DNA of 64,000 nt, taken from Bos javanicus (taxonomy: Eukaryota; Chordata; Mammalia; Artiodactyla; Bovidae). The DNA is taken from assembly GCF_032452875.1 (NCBI RefSeq), contig NC_083885.1, forward strand, positions 64,347,925 through 64,411,924, in the 5' to 3' direction. Within the stretch, counting starts at the first letter, position 1. The number at the start of each line of letters is the position of its first letter. Positions 20,940 through 32,500 of this stretch are shown piece by piece. The position numbers were made by a program, and so were the translations under genes. Below the pieces are notes generated by a model. The model made no database searches, had not been told where the DNA came from, and was given only the letters and a program-made list of their open reading frames with translations.

Positions 20940-22970
20940 TTTATGGCTGAGTACCAAATCCCTTACGATTATGCAGTGAAAGTGACACGCAGATTCAGGG
21001 GATTGGATCTGATGGACAGAGGGCCTGAAGAACTATGGATGGAGGTTTGTGACTTTGTACAGGAGGCAGTGATCAAGACCATCCCCAAGAAAAAGAAATG
21101 CAAAAAAGCAAAATGGCTGTCTGAGGAGGCCTTACAAATAGCTGTGAAAAGAAGAGAAGCGAAAAGCAAAGGAGAAATGGAAAGATAGACCCATCTGAAT
21201 GCAGAGTTCCAAAGAACACCAAGGAGAGACAAGAAAGCCTTCCTCAGTGATCAGTGCAAAGAAATAGAGGAAAACAATAAAATGGGAAAGACTAGAGATC
21301 TCGTCAAGAAAACTAGAGATACCAAGGAAATATTTCATGCAAAGATGAGCACAATAAAGGACAGAAATGGTATGGACCTAACAGAAACAAAAGATATTAA
21401 GAAGAGGTGGCAAGAATACACAGAACTATACAAAAAAGATCTTCATGACCCAGATAACCACAATGATGTGATCACTTGCCTAGAGCCAGACATCCTGAAA
21501 CGCGAAGTCAAGTGGGCCATAGGAAGCATCACTGTAAACAAAGCTAGTGGAGGTGATGGAATTCCAGTTGAGCTCTTTCAAATCCTAAAAGATGATGCTG
21601 TCAAAGTGCTGCACTCAATATACCAGCAAATCTGGAAAACTCAGCAGTGGCCACAGGACTGGAAAAGGTCAGTTTTCATCCCAATTTCAAAGAAAGGCAA
21701 TGCCAAAGAATGCTCAAACTTCTGTACAACTGTGCTCATCTCACACTAGCAAAGTAATGTTCAAAATTCTCCAAGCCAAGCTTCAACAATATGTGAACCG
21801 TGAACTTTCAGATGTTGAAGCTGGATTTAGAAAAGGTAGAGGAACCAGAGATCAAATTGCCAATATCTGTTGGATCATCGAAAAAGCAAGAGTTCCAGAA
21901 AAACATCTACTTTTGCTTTATTGACTATGCCAAAGTCTTTGACGTGTGGATCAAAACAAACTGTGGATAATTCTTCAAGAGATGGGAATATCAGACCACC
22001 TGCCCTGCCTCCTGAGAAATCTGTATGCAGGTCAACAAGCAATAGTTAGAACTGGACATGGAACAACAGACTGGTTTCAAATCGGGAAAGGAGTACGTCA
22101 AGGCTGCATATTGTCACCGCGCTTATTTAACTTATATGCAGAGTACATCATGAGAAATGCCGAGCTGGATAAAGCACAAGCTGGAATCAAGATTGCTGGG
22201 AGAAATATCAATAACCTCAGATATGCAGATGACACCACCCTTATGGTAGAAAGTGAAGAAGAACTAATGAGCCTCTTGATGAAAGTGAAAGAGGAGAGTG
22301 AAAAAGCTGGCTTAAGACTCAACATTCAGAAAACTAAGATCATGGCAGCCGGTCTCATCACTTCATGGCAAATATATGGGGAAAAAATGGAAACAATGAA
22401 ATTTGGGGGGGCTCCAAAATCACTGCAGATGGTGATTGCAGCCATGAAATTAAAAGACGCTTACTCCTTGGAAGAAAACCTATGACCAACCTAGAGAGCA
22501 TATTAAAAAGCAGAGACATTACTTTACCAACAAAGGTCCATCTAGTCAAAGCTATGGTTTTTCCAGTAGTCATGTATGGATGTAAGAGTTGGACTATGAA
22601 GAAAGCTGATTGAGAAAGAACTGATGCTTTTGAACTGTGGTGTTGGAGAAGACTCTTGAGAGTCCCTTGGACTGCAAGGAGATCCAACCAGTCCATCCTA
22701 AAGGAAATCAACCCTGAATATTCATTGGAAGGACTGATGCTGAAGCTGAAACTCTAATACTTTGGCCACCTGATGCAAACAACTGACTCATTGGAAAAGA
22801 CCCTGATGCTGGGAAAGATGGAAGGTGGGAGGAGAGGGGGACCACAGAGGATGAGATGGTTGGATGGCATCACTGACGAGATGGACAAGAGTTTGGGTAA
22901 ATTCTGGCATGCTGCAGTTCATGGGGTCGCAGAGTCTGACACGACTGAGCCACTGAACTGAATATTCTAA
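20940..22970 (+). mobile_element. BovB (RTE) LINE, 5'-truncated, inactive
   Basis: A second long BovB copy covers the same segment as 12284-14252 and extends slightly further 5' (GATTATGCAGTGAAAGTGAC). It is broken by frameshifts and stops near 21188, 21750, 21925 and 22613. The YADD motif is at about 22220. It ends ACACGACTGAGCCACTGAACTGAA. Confidence 0.92.
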
Positions 22971-23599
22971 CACTAACAGATTAAAAAAAAATTAAATACT
23001 GAGGTCTTCCTTGAAGAGCAGCAGAGCACTCAGAGGTAATGTTCTAATCCTGAATGCTCTCTCCCCTGGGTCCTTGGAGACACCCATACAGACCTGTAAG
23101 GGGACGGCAAGTGAAGTCCCGTCCCTGAATTCAGCTCCATACTCTGGTCCTAGGTGACCGTTTACATCTTTGAACTTCTGTGTCCACCAGAGTCTGAGGC
23201 CAGGGCCATCATCCTCCAGTCCCTGGGCCCACGAGCAGTACCCTCAACCCCAATTTCCACTCTTACCTCCATACTCAGGCCCGTGGACATGTATGGTGTC
23301 CCGACTTCCACATCCTCCAGGCGGGCAGGCAAGAAAGGCTTCAGCCGCCCCACCCCGACCGGGCACCTTCCCAAGATTCCAAGGCTTTGGGCCACATCGA
23401 ACTTTCGGTGGGGAAGTCGGGGTGCTGGACTGGAGTGAGGTGGTCTCCTCCGGGGGGTGTTCCCAGCTCTCAGCCACGTAAAATCCTTCATTCGTTCCAA
23501 TACACGCAGCTGGGACGGGCAAAGTGCACAAGAGACACGCGCAGAAACACGAGCCCCAGTGACACACCAGCCTCCTCCGCGGCCCGCTAGTCACATGTC
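22971..23599. other. ZNF470 intron 1, no gene seen
   Basis: Mostly unique sequence of moderate GC content leading into the CpG island. Open frames occur but lack splice context or recognisable domains. Confidence 0.35.
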
Positions 23600-24235
23600 A
23601 CACCTGCACATACACACCCTCCATTCACACACGTACCCGCCTCCTCTTCCCGGTCACACCCTGCACGCACTGTCGGTCACGGTCGCCAAGTCACGCGCGC
23701 ACGATCACGACTCCCGCCGTCCCGCGCGCAGACCGAATCGCCGACCCTATGGCGCCCCCCTGGGCCCGGCTCAGCAGCGGTCGCCACCCGGACCGGACTC
23801 TCTCCTCAGAACCGGCCAGACCTCGGTCCGGGCTTCAAGTCCTTGTCAGAAGTGGGCGAGTCCTCACAGCGCAAGGGCCCCTGGGCAACTTAGTCCCAAC
23901 AGGGACGCCGGCTTTTTGAAGTCGGGCGACTAGGCTGCTAAGGCCGGGGTCCTCCCCCCTGCCTGGTGACCGCTGCCCTCTGTAACAACGTCTTGGTGCC
24001 TCGTCTTCCGGGAACGGGGCGGTCTAGAAGCCTTACAGCTCCGACTCCGGGTCCTAGAAGTACTGGCTACCTCCCGGGGGCTTCTGGGAGCCGTCTCCGG
24101 GCTCGCAGTGCGCTGGCGCAGCTGTCAGGCTCAGCGAGCTGAGCCCTGGGTAGCTGTGGCCGATAGTGGGCGGGGTCACAGGGTGCGTGGAGCGCGCAGG
24201 CGCGTGGAGCCCGAGGATGGTCTAGGAAGTGGGCG
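23600..24235. promoter_or_regulatory. CpG-island promoter of ZNF470
   Basis: CpG-dense, TATA-less sequence about 5.6 kb upstream of the ZNF470 start-codon exon. The minus strand carries GGCTCCCAGAAGCC (24092-24079), the promoter core shared by the cluster, plus GC-box-like GGGCGGGG at 24169. The exact first exon and donor could not be fixed. GAGCTGTAAGG near 24030 is one donor candidate. Confidence 0.65.
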
Positions 24236-24377
24236 GAGCCTCCAGGATAGACAGAGGTTGGAGATTTCAGATTTCTCCTGATGCTTTATGACTGTGTGTA
24301 CGTATGTGGTGGCTGTGATCGGGGGCAAGGGGAGGCAGGTAATTTCCAAAAGTCTGCAGATTGAAGAGGGCTTCCTA

Positions 24378-24580
24378 AGGGGCGCTAGTGGTAAAGAACC
24401 CGCCTACCAATGCAGGAGACTTAAGAGACACCGGTTGGATCCTTGGAATGGGAAGATACCCTGGGGCAACCCACTCCAGTATTCTTGCCTGGAGAATTCA
24501 AAGAACGGAGCCTGGCAGGCCACAGTCCATAGGGTCGCATAGATTCGGACACGACGGAAGCGACTTAGCCCGCACAGGTC
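24378..24580 (+). repeat. Bov-tA SINE
   Basis: CTAGTGGTAAAGAACCCGCC, TTGGATCCTTGGAATGGGAA, CCACTCCAGTATTCTTGCCT and TTCGGACACGACGGAAGCGA. A 45-bp Bov tail remnant follows at 24677-24722. Confidence 0.85.
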
Positions 24581-24724
24581 GAAGAACTGACGTTTCACTT
24601 TAATTATCTAATTCACTTGTAAAAGAGCATCACATTTACCCTTGAAGCCAGCATTTCTCATCGCCGTTAATTTTTGCGGTCGCAGAGTCGGAGACGACTG
24701 AGCGACTGAACTGAACTGAACTCC

Positions 24725-25160
24725 AGCCCCTGTGCGCAGTGGGCTTGTGATCCTGCTGTATCATGAGAATTCCTTACTAATAAAACATGGGATTTCGTTT
24801 CTCTTTTGATCTCTCTCAATGAGTCCTTAATACGCAGCTTCTCTGTAGTTCTGAGAATCACCCTGTAGAATGACCAATTTCTACATGAGAATAAAAGATG
24901 ACTTTAACTTCGAAGTTACAGTATTGGAAGGATACCAGGGGCCTTGAAGATTTAGAGAACTTAACAAAACTAGGATGTGGGGAAGCAGGAATCATTTTAA
25001 TGCATCAGATAGGTAGAGATGCAGAAGTATTTAGGTTGCTTCCAAAGGCTGACTCAGTCCCACCTATTTGCAGTCCAGGAGTGACATTCCACATCCTTAC
25101 CAGCTAGTACAAGGCGGGGCAGAGCCAACCAGAATGAAGAGTGAACTAAAAGCAAACATC
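24725..25160. other. Intergenic sequence, nothing recognised
   Basis: AT-rich DNA between the ZFP28 3' end and the ZNF470 promoter, without identifiable coding or repeat content. Confidence 0.35.
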
Positions 25161-25162
25161 CC

Positions 25163-25365
25163 TTATGGCCTGTGAAAGCCGCTCAGTCGTGTCCCGACTC
25201 TTGGCGACCCCGTGGACTATACAGTCCGTGGAATTCTCCAGGCCAGAATACTGGAGTGGGCAGCTGTTCCCTTCTCCAGGGGATCTTCCCAACCCAGGGA
25301 TTGAACCCAAGTCTCCTGCATTGCAGGCGGATTCTTTACCAGTTGAGCCATAAGGAAACCCATAT
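25163..25365 (-). repeat. Bov-tA SINE
   Basis: Reverse complement of a full Bov-tA: CGCTCAGTCGTGTCCCGACT, CAGGCCAGAATACTGGAGTG, GGGATCTTCCCAACCCAGGG, TTCTTTACCAGTTGAGCCAT. Confidence 0.88.
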
Positions 25366-25545
25366 ATGAAGCCTAATGTTGGCCCTGAGTTTCCAATCAA
25401 AAAACAAAGAATGAAAAATCTTACTGGCTTGTTGTACTGTCCAACAGAACAATAAAAAATGAAGAAAGACAGAGAGCCAACAAACAGCCAACGTGTGCTA
25501 AAGACAAAAACAGACTTCAATATATATATATTGAAAAAACACACA

Positions 25546-25621
25546 TGTTGGGTTGGTCAAAAACTTAATTTGGGTTTTAACACAGAAAACCTGAATCAAC
25601 TTTTTAGCCAACTCATATACA
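25546..25621. mobile_element. Mariner-type MITE (MADE1-like)
   Basis: A 76-bp element with imperfect terminal inverted repeats (TTGGGTTGGTCAAAAACTTA at the left, AACTTTTTAGCCAACTCA at the right) around a short core. The end sequence matches mammalian mariner-derived palindromic elements. Confidence 0.6.
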
Positions 25622-26384
25622 GACACACATGCACACACACACACATATTAAATATTTTGACTCTATAAGACCACAAGATCATTTTACACATAAGGTTCTG
25701 CAAATCACATATTTAATATATTGTGTACAACAATACTCCATAGGAGCAAACATAGAATTTCATCTTTATACTAACTGGACAATACTGTATTGAATAATCA
25801 CAATGTCATCAATCTGTGTTGTAATTAAAACTTTGCAATCAACATTATTTACAGTTATATATTTATTCCAGTGGGATGAAACTCCTAGATCTAGAGTTAC
25901 TGTTTCAAAAGGAATGCATGTTTATAAAGCGGACAGGTCATGCTACGTTGCCACCCCAAACCAGAGCAGGCACATTGACAAGGGTAACGATGACCAGCCT
26001 CCTGTCTCCCACACTGATACAGGTACAGCATATTAACCAGGTTAGATTTTAACCCATCTGAGAGTCAAGATTTGTACTAAGTTTGTAACTTTCTGACCAA
26101 TGGGCTTAAGAACCTAACACGTGTTCTTTATTTGAGTTCTTCGAGCACGACGCATCTGTTGGCGTGCACCACCTACTTCCCTGCTTTGTATGTGTCACAG
26201 CACTCTGTTCTTAAATGACACATTGATTCATATGGACTGTTATCTTCTGCCAGTTTTCTATTACATCTTTTTGGCACCTTCTGCCATGCCAAAGTTGATT
26301 TAAATCTTTGTATGGGCTGGCTTACTGTCTTCATGTCTTCCAGGGCTCAATGCCCCCTACTCAGTAAAGCCTTTCTCCTTTCTG
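25622..26384. other. Intergenic sequence, nothing firm
   Basis: AT-rich, with a short CA run at 25628-25645 and no open frame that resembles a protein. Confidence 0.35.
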
Positions 26385-26386
26385 TG

Positions 26387-26597
26387 TTTGGTGGTGGTGG
26401 TTTAGTCGCTAAGTTGTGTCCGACTCTTTGTGACCCCGTGGACTGTAGCAGCCAAGCTCCTCTGTCAGTGGGATTCTCCAGGCAAGAATACTGGAGTGGG
26501 TTGCCATTTCCTTCTCCTGGGGATCTTTCCCACTCAGGGTTTGAACCTGAATCTCCTGCACTGGCAGGTGGATTCTTTACACCCAAGGAAGCCAATC
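26387..26597 (-). repeat. Bov-tA SINE
   Basis: GGTTTAGTCGCTAAGTTGTG, GATTCTCCAGGCAAGAATAC, GGGGATCTTTCCCACTCAGG, GGTGGATTCTTTACACCCAA in reverse-complement order. Confidence 0.88.
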
Positions 26598-26934
26598 TGA
26601 TTATAAACCAAAACATTTTTTAAATGTCCTGCTATGTTTGACAAATCATCCTTCCGTGTTTTCCACTAAAACTGTCAGAGCAAACATATCCTACTGGGAC
26701 CCTGTTGTGAACGGCAATTTATAAACATTTTAATGGTAGTACTTCATCTAGAAAAATATCGTTATTTCTCCTTTTGTGGACATTATTTCCTCGTATTTCC
26801 TATTGTTTGATGCTTTAGTAATATCCTTTCACCTCTATTCAAAAATTGCTTTAGTTTTTCTTATTTTTGATGGGAGAGTTGTATTATTCTCAAATAATTA
26901 GAACCTTTTGTATATTTTGTTTCTCTCTGCAGGG

Positions 26935-27110
26935 GACTGCAAGTTGGCAAGCTAGTAAGTAAATGCTTGAGGTTTTGCGGATGACGGTATCTCTGCTGCA
27001 GCTTCTCAGCTCTGCTGTTGTGGCCTGACAGCTGCCCCAGGCAGCATGTGACCATACTGTGAGCCATGTCTGTGAGCCAATCAGGCTTTACTTATGGACT
27101 CTGAAATTTA
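26935..27110. repeat. Old hAT-type DNA transposon fragment
   Basis: AGTAAATGCTTGAGGTTTTG, GACGGTATCTCTGCTGCAGC and CAGCTCTGCTGTTGTGGCC correspond to a widespread mammalian non-autonomous hAT element. The same family recurs in opposite orientation at 42050-42235. Confidence 0.45.
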
Positions 27111-27802
27111 AATTTCATGTAATTGTCATGTTGTCATAAACTATTATTCTTTTCACTTGTTTCTCCATTAAAATCATTTTTAAAAATTAGGCCATGGGCT
27201 GTTTGAACACAGTCAGTGAAACTTGGGCCGTGAGTCACACAGTCCAGATCAATTTGCCTGAAGGTTAGTGGTTCCTTAAGTTTAATGGAATTTACTCATA
27301 AGCCCTGGTGACTTTAAATGATCAAGTCTTGCTGAATGTTAAATAATTCTCTTACCAACAAGGTGACAGCACCTCACACAGGCAGATAAATGAAAGGCCC
27401 CAATACTAACTCAGTATTATGGAATTGAGTTTTAAACCAAAACCGGAAAAGCCTCACTGACTATCTTGAATGGCCCATCCCTGATCTAAAATCCTTAGCT
27501 TCTTCCTGTGCATCGTTTTTGGTCAGTTGCCAATGGTAACTTTTCCGTGTCCAAAACGAATGTTCTATAAAGAGCTAACACCACTCATCCCTTAGTATGG
27601 ACCACTGGTCCTGCTGCATACATCTTACACTTTCACCGATCTGAAGGATCGCATCACCGATTTTTACGTGAGGAGTAAAAGAAATTCCGCGTTCGGTTTA
27701 ACTGGCAATCTGAAGAGGAAACAGGACAAGAACGGGACAGTCCTCAAGGAAGAGGGAGACGGGGTTTGAAGCCCGGCCATCGGCGGCCTGCAGCGCGGCG
27801 TC
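27111..27802. other. Region downstream of ZFP28, probable 3' UTR
   Basis: It follows the ZFP28 stop on the minus strand. An ATTAAA hexamer at 27286-27281 and a CpG-poor sequence are compatible with a 3' UTR end, but I cannot place the cleavage site. Confidence 0.35.
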
Positions 27803-29508
27803 TCAGGACGGCAGGGATGGCAGCGAGGGCGGGCTCCAGAGGAACGCGGGCAAGAGGTCCGCGGGGCGCGCCGCGGGCGCCGCGTGCGCGGGCGCGTCTC
27901 CCGCGTGCGTCCGCGCGTGTGCGAAGTGCGAGCCCTGCCGGAAGGCTCTGCGGCTCCTCCCGGGGCCGTGCGGCCGCTCCCCCGAGTGCACCCTCTTGTG
28001 CTGGTTGAGGTGGCCGATCTGGATGAAGGCCTTCCGGCACTCCTTGCACTCGTAGGGCTTCTTCCCGGAGTGGATCCTCTGGTGGACGCTCAGGGACTGC
28101 CGGTGGCTGAAGGCCTTGCCGCAGGCGCCGCACTCGTACGGCTTCTCGCCGGTGTGGCTCCTGCGGTGGCAGATGAGGGACGACTTGGTCTTGAAGGCCT
28201 TCCCGCACTCTGCGCAGCCGTAGGGCCGCTGGCCCGTGTGCAGCCTCTGGTGCTGGGTGCAGGACGAGTTGTCGCCGAAGGCCTTCCCACACTGCAGGCA
28301 CTTGTAGGGCTTCTCCCCCGTGTGCACGCGCTGGTGCTGCACCAGGTGCGTGGTCTGGCTGAAGGCCTTCCCGCACTCCTTGCACTCGTAGGGCTTCTCC
28401 CCAGTGTGCGTCTTCTGATGCTGGGCCAGGTGGGCCTTCTGCGTGAAGGCCTTGCTGCACACCTTGCAGGCGTAGGGCTTCTCCCCGGTGTGGATCCGCT
28501 GGTGCGTGGCCAGCTGCGAGCTGATGCTGAAGGCCTTGCCGCAGTCCGCGCACTCGAAGGGCTTCTCCCCGGTGTGGATCCGCAGGTGGCTGGCCAGGTG
28601 GATGTTCTGCCGGAAGGCCTTCCCGCACTCCTTGCACTGGAAGGGCTTCTCCCCCGAGTGCACGCGCTGGTGCTGGGTGAGGGAGGCGTGGTGGCTGAAG
28701 GCCTTGCGACACACCTCGCACGCGTAGGGCTTCTCCCCGGTGTGGATGCGCTGGTGCACGGTCAGCGACGAGCCGTAGCGGAAGGACTTGCCGCACGCCT
28801 CGCACTTGTAGGGCTTCTCCCCGGTGTGGATCCGCCGGTGCTGGTTCAGCCCGATGTGGTCGCTGAAGGCTTTCCCGCAGTCCAGGCAGTCGAAGGGCTT
28901 CTCCCCGGTGTGGTAGTACCTCCAGTGGCGGACGAGCGATGTATTCTGGATGAAGGCCTTCCCGCAGTCCAGGCACTCGTACGGCTTCTTGCCCGTGTGG
29001 CACCGCTGGTGGCGGGCGAAGGAAGAGCCGTCGCTGAAGGCCTTGCCGCACTCCTTACACTTGTAGGGCTTCTCGCCCGTGTGGATCCTCTGGTGGACGG
29101 TGAGGGACGAGCTCTGGGTGAAGGTTTTCTTGCATTCGTGACATCTGAAGAGTTTTTTCCCTGTGTAGATTCCCGCATGTTTTATCAGCACTGAGTTTGG
29201 GGGCAAAGCTTTCTTAACCGAGTCAGGGCGGTGGACTCCCTCTTCTGAGACGTCCAGGTGGAACCACCTACCTGGTCTGTTATATGGACACACTCTCTCT
29301 TCAGAGAGGGTGTTGTGGTGAGCGACTGCCTCCTGCCCCAGTCGTGTCTCCTGACTTGCCAGCTTCCTTTCAAACAGACGTTCAGCATCCCAGCTTTCTC
29401 TGAGCGAGGAACGATCTACATTAGTCTCTGAAGTTCTGTCTGTCACCACTTCAGCAAAGGAACTCTGCTTTGAAAGGAACTCCTGGGTTTCCTCTGTACA
29501 CTGCTGGC
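27803..29508 (-). CDS. ZFP28: ZFP28 zinc-finger exon
   Basis: The acceptor is ATCTCTCAG at 29509, with Gly split across the intron. It opens QQCTEETQEFLSKQSSFAEV, a ZFP28-type spacer, then 14 complete C2H2 fingers. Finger 3 has an extra residue between its histidines (HWRYYH), and finger 11 has Cys in place of the hydrophobic helix Leu (SSCTQH). Finger 15 (SRRAFRQGSHFAHARTH) has no zinc ligating cysteines. GC content jumps near 29110, inside finger 1. Confidence 0.95.
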
Positions 29509-32500
29509 CTGAGAGATACAAGGGAGATAAACAAGAAGCAAACACTCCTTTACCCTACACTGGAGAAAGAGGGATCTGCCAAAACCGAGACTGGAGAAAC
29601 GCACTGGGGAAGGAACCCTGATCCCTTTACCCTACACTGGAGAAAGAGGATCTGCCAAAACCCAGACTGTGGAGAAACTCACTGGGGAAGGAACCCTGAT
29701 CCCGTTATCCTACACTGGAGAAAGAGGATCTGCCAAAACCGAGACTGTGGAGAAACGCACTGGGGAAGGAACCCTGATCCCGTTATCCTACACTGGAGAA
29801 AAAGGATCTGCCAAAACCGAGACTGTGGAGAAACGCACTGGGGAATGAACCTGAATGAAATTACTAAACGCCGCACCTCAGACAAAGGGAAAAGTGAACT
29901 CACTGGAGATGAAACCCTGATGAAACCAGTAAACTGTGCAACTTTAAAACACGGGAAAGTGAACTCACTGGTGATTGAAACCCTAAAGAAACCACTAAAC
30001 AGTGCACCTCTGACACACGGGAAAGTGAACTCACTGATGAGTGAAACCCTGATGAAACCCACTAAACCATGTACCTCTGAAACATGGGAATGTGAACTCA
30101 ACGGTGAATGAAACCCTAATGAAACCAGTAAACCATGAACCTCTGAAATACAAGAAAGTGAACTCTCTGGTGTATGAAACCCTAAAGAAAGCTGTAAACC
30201 ATGCAGCTCTGAAAGACAGGAAAGGACACTCACTGGTGAATGAAACCACGATGAGGCCGCAAAACCACACACCTCTGACACGTGGAAAAGTGCATTCCCT
30301 GGTGAATGAAACCCTAAAGAAACCAGTAAACCACGCATCTCTAAAATACAGTAAAGTGAACTCACTGTTAATGAACCCTAAAGAAATTACTAAATCGTGT
30401 ACCTCTGACACATGGGAAAGTACACTCACTGGAGATGAAACCCTGAGGAACCAGTAAACCATGCATGTCCTCTGAAAGACAGGAAAGTAAACTCACAGGT
30501 GAATGAAACCGTGATGAAGCCGCAAAAGCACGCACCTCTGACACACGGAATAGCGAATTCCCTGGTTAATGAAACCCTAAATAAAACAGTGAACCATGCA
30601 CCTGTGAAACATGTGAACGTACACTCACTGGTGGATGAAACCCTGAGGAAACCACTAACCTGATTAAATCAGTGAACTATACACATCTGACACACGGAAA
30701 AGGAACTCCCTGGTGAATGAAACCCTAAAGAAACCTGTAAACCATGCACCTCTGACAGACGGGAAAGGACACTCACCGGTGAATGAAACCCTAAAGAAAT
30801 TACTAAAACGCGTACCTCCAACACATGGGAAAGTGTACTCACTGGAGATGAAACCCTGAGGAAACCAGTAAGCGGTGCACCTCTGAAACACACGAAAGTG
30901 AACTCACTGGTGAATGAAACCCTAAAGAAACCAGTAAACCATCCACCTCTGACAGATGGGAAAGTGAACTCACTGCTGAATGAAACTCTGATGAAATCAG
31001 TAAACCATGCACTTCTGAAACACGGGGAAGTGAAATGACTGGTGAATGAAATCCTCCTGAAACCAGTATATTGTGCTCCTCTGAAACACAGGAAAGTGAA
31101 CTCCCTGGTGAAAGAAAGTGTAAAGAGACCATTAAGCCATGCACCTCTGACACACGGGAAAGGGAACTCACTGGTGAAGGAAACCCTCATGAAACCAGTA
31201 AACTGTGCACGTCTGAAACACGTGAAAGTGAACTCACTGGTGAAAAAAACTGTAAAGGAACCATTAAGCCATGCAACTCTGACACACGGGAAAGTGAACT
31301 CACTGCTGAATGAAACCCTAATGAAACCGCTAAATAATGCACCTCTAACTCACGGGAGAGTGAACTCACTGCTGAATGAAACGCTGAAGAAATTACTAAA
31401 ACGTGCACCTCTGACACATAGGAAAGTGTACTCAATGGACATGAAACCCTGAGGAAACTAGTAAACCAGGCACCTCTAAAACACAGGAAAGTACACTCAC
31501 AGGTGAAAGAAACTGTGATGAAGCCGCAAAAGCATGTACCTCTGACACATGGAATAGCAAATTCCCTGGTGAATGAAACCCTAAAGAAACCAGTGAACCA
31601 TGCACCTGTGAAACATGTGAACGTACACTCACTGGTGAATGAAACCCTGAGGAAACCACTAACCTGAATAAATCAGTGAACTATACACATCTGACACACG
31701 GAAAAGGAATTCCCTGGTGAATGAAACCCTGATGAAACCAGTAAATTGTGCACCTCTGAAACGTGAAAGTGCACTCACGGTTGAAAAAAACTGTAAAGTA
31801 ACCATTAAGCCATGCACCTATGACACACCAAAGTGAACTCACTGCTGAATGAAACCCTAAAGAAATTACTAAAACGTGTACCTGTGACACATGGGAAAAT
31901 GTACTCACTGGAGATCAAACCCCAAGGAAACCAGTAAACAGTGCACCTCTGAAAGACGGGAAAGTACACTCACAGGAGAATGAAACCACGGTGAAGCCGC
32001 AAAACTACGCACCTCTGACACACGGAAAACTGAATTCCCTGGTGAATGAAACCCGAAAGAAACCAGTGAACCACACACCTGTGAAACACGGAAAAGTACA
32101 GTCACTGCTGAATGAAACCCCGATGAAACCACTAACCTGATTACATCAGTGAACCACGCACGTCTGACACACAAAAAAGTTAATTCCTGGTGAATGAAAC
32201 CCATAGAAACCAGTAAACGATGCACTTCTGAAACACGGGAAAGTACGCTCACTGGTGAATGAAACCCTGATGAAACCACTAAATTGTGTACGTCTGGAAC
32301 ACGGGAAAGTGAACTCACGGGTGAATGAATCCCTGAAGACACCAGTAAACCACACACCTGTGACAGACGGGAAAGTGAAATCACTGGTGAATGAAACCCT
32401 AAAGAAATTACTAACACGTGTACCTCCCACACATGGAAAAGTGTACTCACTGGAGATGAACCCTGAGGAAACCACTAAGCCGTGCACTTCTGACACAGGG

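Noticed and set aside
27884..29194. A 436-codon plus-strand frame, and a 435-codon minus-strand frame at 27744-29051, over the ZFP28 finger array
   Set aside because: These are off-frame shadows of a GC3-rich repetitive finger exon. Without A/T-rich third positions, stop codons rarely arise in other frames. They lack splice context and known domains.
27803..29508. ZNF471 as the identity of the 14-finger exon
   Set aside because: The two genes are close paralogues, but the double KRAB, the basic MRGA leader in exon 1 and the PSSLPS-type C-terminus are specific to ZFP28.
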